This document shows, piece by piece, positions 61,101 to 64,000 of a DNA stretch of 64,000 nt. This DNA comes from Salsuginibacillus kocurii DSM 18087. GTDB lineage: Bacteria > Bacillota > Bacilli > Bacillales > Marinococcaceae. Under the pieces are notes generated by a model, which did not search any database, was not told the DNA's origin, and saw only the letters and a program-made list of their open reading frames with translations. A program made the position numbers and the translations under genes. Within the stretch, counting starts at the first letter, position 1, and each line of letters starts with the position of its first letter. The stretch is taken from the NCBI RefSeq assembly GCF_000377705.1, contig NZ_KB898632.1, positions 1 to 64,000 on the forward strand. The letters are read 5' to 3'.

Positions 61101-61862
61101 TTATACGCGAAGGTGCAAAATGTGTTGGTCCTCTTTTGGACCTTTATAGATTTCATGTCGATCGACAAAACCGACTTTTTATATAATTGAATCAATTTCA
61201 AAATTCAAAATAAGGTCTTCACATCCAAATAATGAATGTGACCTTCACTTCAGACGGACGCTTTCCCGAGGGCTTGTCTTCAGCTAACTTTCTCGAAGGT
61301 AAAACCCTCGAAAAAGTGGATCTTCAGACTGCGCTTTATCCTCTGGGAGTCACTGTCTTACGTTTCAGTCACTTTTGAAATGCCGTATAGTAAATAAAAG
61401 ATAAATAGATAGTATTCGTTTTATTGCTCGTAAAACGTCATTATGAAATTGATTCAATTGAATGGCTGCTTGGTTTCGTTTATTCACGCCAAGCACAACT
61501 TCATTAATTTGCGGTAAGGTAGTATGAATAAAGGGAGCTAGTAATTCCAGACCTTTTTTAGCAAAAACTTGGCCCACATATCTTGAGTCAATAGAAAACG
61601 CCGATAAGAGGCGGGCGTTACGATTTTTGGAGTATTCACCCAGCTTATCCCCTGCTTGTAACGCAAAGTACCCGACAGGAAGCTCGCCTGATACAATGAG
61701 GATATGGTTAGTTGCTAGCATCGGGGAAGCTTGAATATGTTCCCAGGGATGGCTGGTGAACTGTAATTGTTCATCGGTTAAGTGAAAGTCGATCAGCTTG
61801 TCTGCCAACTGTTCGTCGTATTCCACGAGTTGAATCATTCCTTTTTTAGCATCTGAATCCAT
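61101..61862 (-). pseudogene. GNAT acetyltransferase split by MITE copy A
   Basis: The first part (61862-61458) encodes QLVEYDEQLADKLIDFHLTD through VVLGVNKRNQAAIQ, a GNAT core ending at the acetyl-CoA motif. The element (61187-61457) then follows. Beyond it, minus-strand codons read GFVDRHEIYKGPKEDQH and end ILHLRV stop (61101), the expected C-terminus after a LYKK junction; a single base missing in the A run just after the insertion shifts the frame. The intact product would be about 165 residues. Confidence 0.75.
61187..61457 (+). mobile_element. MITE-like element, copy A (complete)
   Basis: About 271 bases with perfect 14-bp terminal inverted repeats TTGAATCAATTTCA (61187-61200) and TGAAATTGATTCAA (61444-61457) and no transposase. 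It splits a GNAT gene; removing it rejoins GCCATTCAA to TTATATAA. Inner arms (ACTTTCTCGA/TCGAAAAAGT) could fold. Copies B (28329-28517, inverted) and C (55718-55897) share the same sequence. Flanking AT may be the target duplication but is ambiguous. Confidence 0.8.
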
Positions 61863-62211
61863 GAATCTTCCTCCAGCTTATGTTTACGTGTTACTTCTTC
61901 CCCGGAAAACTATCTCTCATTTCCTACCACTGAGCCTACCTCTCCCTCTAGCTGGACTTTGAATGGCTCTTCTTTTTCCTTCTGAAGTTCCTACACGTAA
62001 GCTCCTCTGAATGTAGACTTAAAAGTTCAGAGAATCTCCATTCTATGTAAGATACGTTTTTCCTTTTATCTTTCCCACTAGTTTTCAATAGGCCGGCAAG
62101 TTTATGGTTCATCCGCTATTGCTGCAGGCGGTAACCTTTATGACGAGTTGTAAGCAGGAGATATTTGTCCATCCTCCTTCATACCTTTTACTTGAAGGGA
62201 GGACACACGGT

Positions 62212-62730
62212 ATGGCCGAAACGCTCGCCATGATTTTTCTTTCAATCGTCTTAAGTCTAGACGGTGCGGTTACCGGGTTTATCTTTGCTTCGAAACGTAT
62301 CCCCATTCACGTGCTCGACATCACCGCTATCTCCTGCCTTGCAGTCCTCATCATGGGACTAGCCATGTTTTTTGGCAGCCTATTCAGCGTGGTTTTCCCG
62401 ATTGGATTTATTGAACTATTGGACGGACTATTGTTTATCGCAATTGGTGTCTATCAGTGGGTGGGAGAGGTTCCTTTGTATCAACGAAACTTGATAATAA
62501 GTATTGCTATTCTAGTTAATATTGATGTGTTAGCTTTCGGCTTGCAGGCTGGGATGATGGATCGTTCCTACGCGTTTACATTTTGGGTAGGTTGTTGTTT
62601 GTTTGCGGCCCTTGTCTCAGGCATCTTACTGGGAGAAAAATTAAGGCATAACCCTTATCTTCTCCAGTTAGGTCAAGTCCTGCCGGGAGTCCTGTTTATC
62701 CTGATCGGTTTATTTAAACTTATTCATTAG
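62212..62730 (+). CDS. MntP/YtaF-family membrane protein (second member)
   Basis: A 172-residue protein with six helices. The paired signature is LSIVLSLDGAVTGFIFASKR near 9-28 and VNIDVLAFGLQAGM near 103-116, with acidic residues in membrane helices as in MntP. ATG 62212 has AAGGGAGG nine bases upstream and is preferred over an ATG 108 bases earlier. Distantly related to 2864-3421. Function (Mn export or spore-related) is not settled. Confidence 0.7.
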   Translation: MAETLAMIFLSIVLSLDGAVTGFIFASKRIPIHVLDITAISCLAVLIMGLAMFFGSLFSVVFPIGFIELLDGLLFIAIGVYQWVGEVPLYQRNLIISIAILVNIDVLAFGLQAGMMDRSYAFTFWVGCCLFAALVSGILLGEKLRHNPYLLQLGQVLPGVLFILIGLFKLIH

Positions 62731-62779
62731 CTTGGTTTTGTCTCCGTAAACCAACGTTCTTTTATAGTAAAAAATAAAG

Positions 62780-62802
62780 AGCCGGTCCTTGACCAGCTCC
62801 CC
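62780..62802 (-). terminator. Terminator of the ars operon
   Basis: GAGCTGGTC pairs with GACCGGCTC (one bulge/mismatch) over a 3-base loop; TTTATTTTTT follows on the minus strand. Confidence 0.75.
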
Positions 62803-62830
62803 ATTCATTATATAGAGACTTCTATTCACG

Positions 62831-63181
62831 TTAACACCAGTCAACCCGCAGGCCTTTGTTTTCTAGTTGCTTCCACGTTTGTTTCTCCGAAGGCAGCTGC
62901 TCGATGACGCCTTCAATAATGGGATACAAGGAGTGCTCCCGGTTCAACTTATAAAACACCCAGCGCCCGCGTTGTTCTTCTTTTACAATATCTTTGTCGC
63001 GAAGTTTACGAAGATGCTGACTGATGGAGGGCTGACTCATGCTGAAGACTTCAACCAGTTCACACACACAGCAGTCACTTTCGTATAAGAGCGCCATCAT
63101 CCGCAAGCGGGTTTTATCACCTAGAAGCTTTAGCAACGTAGCGGTTTCATCAATTTTAATCGACGGATCAGTTGATTGCAT
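62831..63181 (-). CDS. arsR: ArsR-family metalloregulator
   Basis: A 116-residue winged-helix repressor. HTH: VFSMSQPSISQHLRKLRDKD. The arsenite-binding cysteines appear as ESDCCVCELVEVF near 41-53, with an additional Cys at the C-terminus (DWC). ATG 63181 follows GGAGGGAA by four bases, and lies 138 bases after arsC stop, where a stem AAACGGCGA/TCGCCGTTT (63275-63306) separates the two genes. It is the last gene rather than the first. Confidence 0.85.
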   Translation of the reverse strand: MQSTDPSIKIDETATLLKLLGDKTRLRMMALLYESDCCVCELVEVFSMSQPSISQHLRKLRDKDIVKEEQRGRWVFYKLNREHSLYPIIEGVIEQLPSEKQTWKQLENKGLRVDWC

Positions 63182-63319
63182 AACGTTCCCTCCTGTAAAG
63201 CTGCGCACTTTTCGCTTTCCTTTCTCTTCAGTTTATCAATTTCTCATCCTATCTTCCACTTCAGCTAAAATTTAAGCAAACGGCGATTGCTGAGTTATCG
63301 CCGTTTAGAGAGTGTTCAA

Positions 63320-63742
63320 CTATTCACCTGTTTCAGCAAAGCGGCGGATCCGCTCGCCGATTTCGTCACGCACCCGCTGGAAAAATGCCCATTGTTCCGC
63401 TTCTGTCCCTTCTGCTTTAGCAGGATCATCAAAGCCCCAATGTTCACGCCGGACATGAGCAGGTGTCATTGGACAGACATCATTGGCATGGCCGCACAAG
63501 GTTACCACCAGGTCAGCGTTGTTTAACAACTCATTGTCAATCGTGTCTGATGTTTGGCTAGAGATATCAATGTCGACTTCGGCCATGGCTTTTACAGCGT
63601 TTGGATTAACCCCATGCGCTTCAATCCCGGCTGAATATACGTCATATTCGTCGCTCAGATAGTAGTGCCCAAACCCTTCCGCCATTTGACTTCGGCAGGA
63701 ATTGCCGGTGCAGAGAAAATAAATGATTGGTTTAGTTGCCAT
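63320..63742 (-). CDS. arsC: Arsenate reductase, thioredoxin-coupled (LMW-PTP fold)
   Basis: A 140-residue enzyme that reduces arsenate to arsenite. The P-loop is [13 protein letters not shown] at residues 11-23 (nucleophile C11), and the redox pair C83 (VTLCGHAND) and C90 (VCPMTP) is present; the general acid is D106 in GFDDPA. The resulting arsenite is exported by the adjacent ArsB. AGGAGTG lies before the ATG. Confidence 0.92.
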   Translation of the reverse strand: MATKPIIYFLCTGNSCRSQMAEGFGHYYLSDEYDVYSAGIEAHGVNPNAVKAMAEVDIDISSQTSDTIDNELLNNADLVVTLCGHANDVCPMTPAHVRREHWGFDDPAKAEGTEAEQWAFFQRVRDEIGERIRRFAETGE

Positions 63743-63772
63743 TGAAGATTCACTCCTTCTATATAGTAAACA

Positions 63773-64000
63773 TTAAGAAATCAAAAGAAGCCAGATATAA
63801 AGGCCACAAAGGGTGATAAAAAGCGTTGGGATCGTGAGAAGGATACCCACTTTAAAATAATAGCCCCATGTAATTTTTACCCCTTTTAAAGACAGAACAT
63901 GAAGCCAGAGCAACGTAGCCAACGACCCAATTGGGGTGATTTTCGGCCCTAAGTCTGAGCCGATTACGTTAGCATAAATCATTAGTTCTTTCATCAACCC
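63773..64000 (-). CDS. arsB: Arsenite efflux pump ArsB, C-terminal part
   Basis: The C-terminal 75 or so residues of an ArsB-type pump, cut by the window end. [20 protein letters not shown] and [15 protein letters not shown] are the conserved helix-loop that binds arsenite/antimonite in this family; two further helices end at LLLIS. It precedes arsC by 30 bases, so arsB-arsC are co-transcribed. Confidence 0.9.
   Translation of the reverse strand, partial: GLMKELMIYANVIGSDLGPKITPIGSLATLLWLHVLSLKGVKITWGYYFKVGILLTIPTLFITLCGLYIWLLLIS

Noticed and set aside
1-64000. CRISPR array, rRNA operon or intact tRNA gene
   Set aside because: No regularly spaced repeats and no rRNA or full cloverleaf sequences were seen; the tRNA-like sequence at 28669-28703 lacks a 5' half.

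Overview
The window reads as a chromosomal segment of an endospore-forming Bacillaceae bacterium, probably a halophilic or alkaliphilic relative of Bacillus. Supporting signs are strong AGGAGG-type ribosome sites, Bacillus-only small families (DUF1659/DUF2922/YvrJ trio, YjcZ, YwnF-like, XerS), very acidic lipoproteins, a LutABC-LutP-LutR lactate locus and a Priestia megaterium-like gas vesicle cluster. No rRNA, intact tRNA or CRISPR array was seen.

Layout. 0-16 kb: end of a cold-shock gene, HAD phosphatase, DUF1659-DUF2922-YvrJ set, broken thioredoxin-like gene, MntP/YtaF-like pump, GNAT, a GntR-controlled ABC exporter, amidase-SLH, EamA transporter, signal peptidase I, Drr-type ABC exporter, fatty acid desaturase and a XerS recombinase. 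16-21.6 kb: lactate permease, LutABC and LutR, with a TCATC-N-GATGA operator. 21.6-30.5 kb: an AT-rich accessory stretch with orphan lipoproteins, a P-loop kinase, VanZ and Nudix proteins, a GNAT remnant, a repeat copy and a tRNA-3'-end-like sequence. 30.7-44.5 kb: YjcZ, serine hydrolase, frameshifted GNAT, an alarmone synthetase-YwnF-TetR-truncated MFS operon behind tandem operators, an ACR3-like transporter, a chemoreceptor and a TetR-ABC exporter operon. 44.5-48.5 kb: a type I toxin with a probable antisense RNA, a second XerS, a lipoprotein, AAC(3) and a 45-residue ORF with its own promoter. 48.6-55.5 kb: a grdE-grdB-trxB-grdC-trxA-grdA operon and a TetR gene. 56-61 kb: aldo/keto reductase and gas vesicle genes. 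61-64 kb: a GNAT gene split by a mobile element, a second MntP/YtaF-like protein and arsB-arsC-arsR.

The most striking system is the Grd locus. GrdA and GrdB are each interrupted by one in-frame UGA at the family's selenocysteine position (CFV-U-TAAGAM and LTST-U-GTCTRC), each followed at once by a plausible SECIS hairpin. Thioredoxin and thioredoxin reductase genes sit inside the operon to supply electrons. It departs from the clostridial model: the GrdE-like protein has no cysteine where the pyruvoyl-forming Asn-Cys site is expected, and no grdD is present. A divergent selenoprotein reductase of unknown substrate, probably controlled by the adjacent TetR protein through two near-identical operators, is therefore possible.

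Other notable points: a GvpA fused to about twelve 11-residue LEA-like repeats in a gvp cluster without gvpN; a three-copy element with inverted ends (MITE-like), one copy of which splits a GNAT gene whose two halves can both be read; and several recent-looking gene decays (frameshifts, a 5' truncation, a lost start codon).
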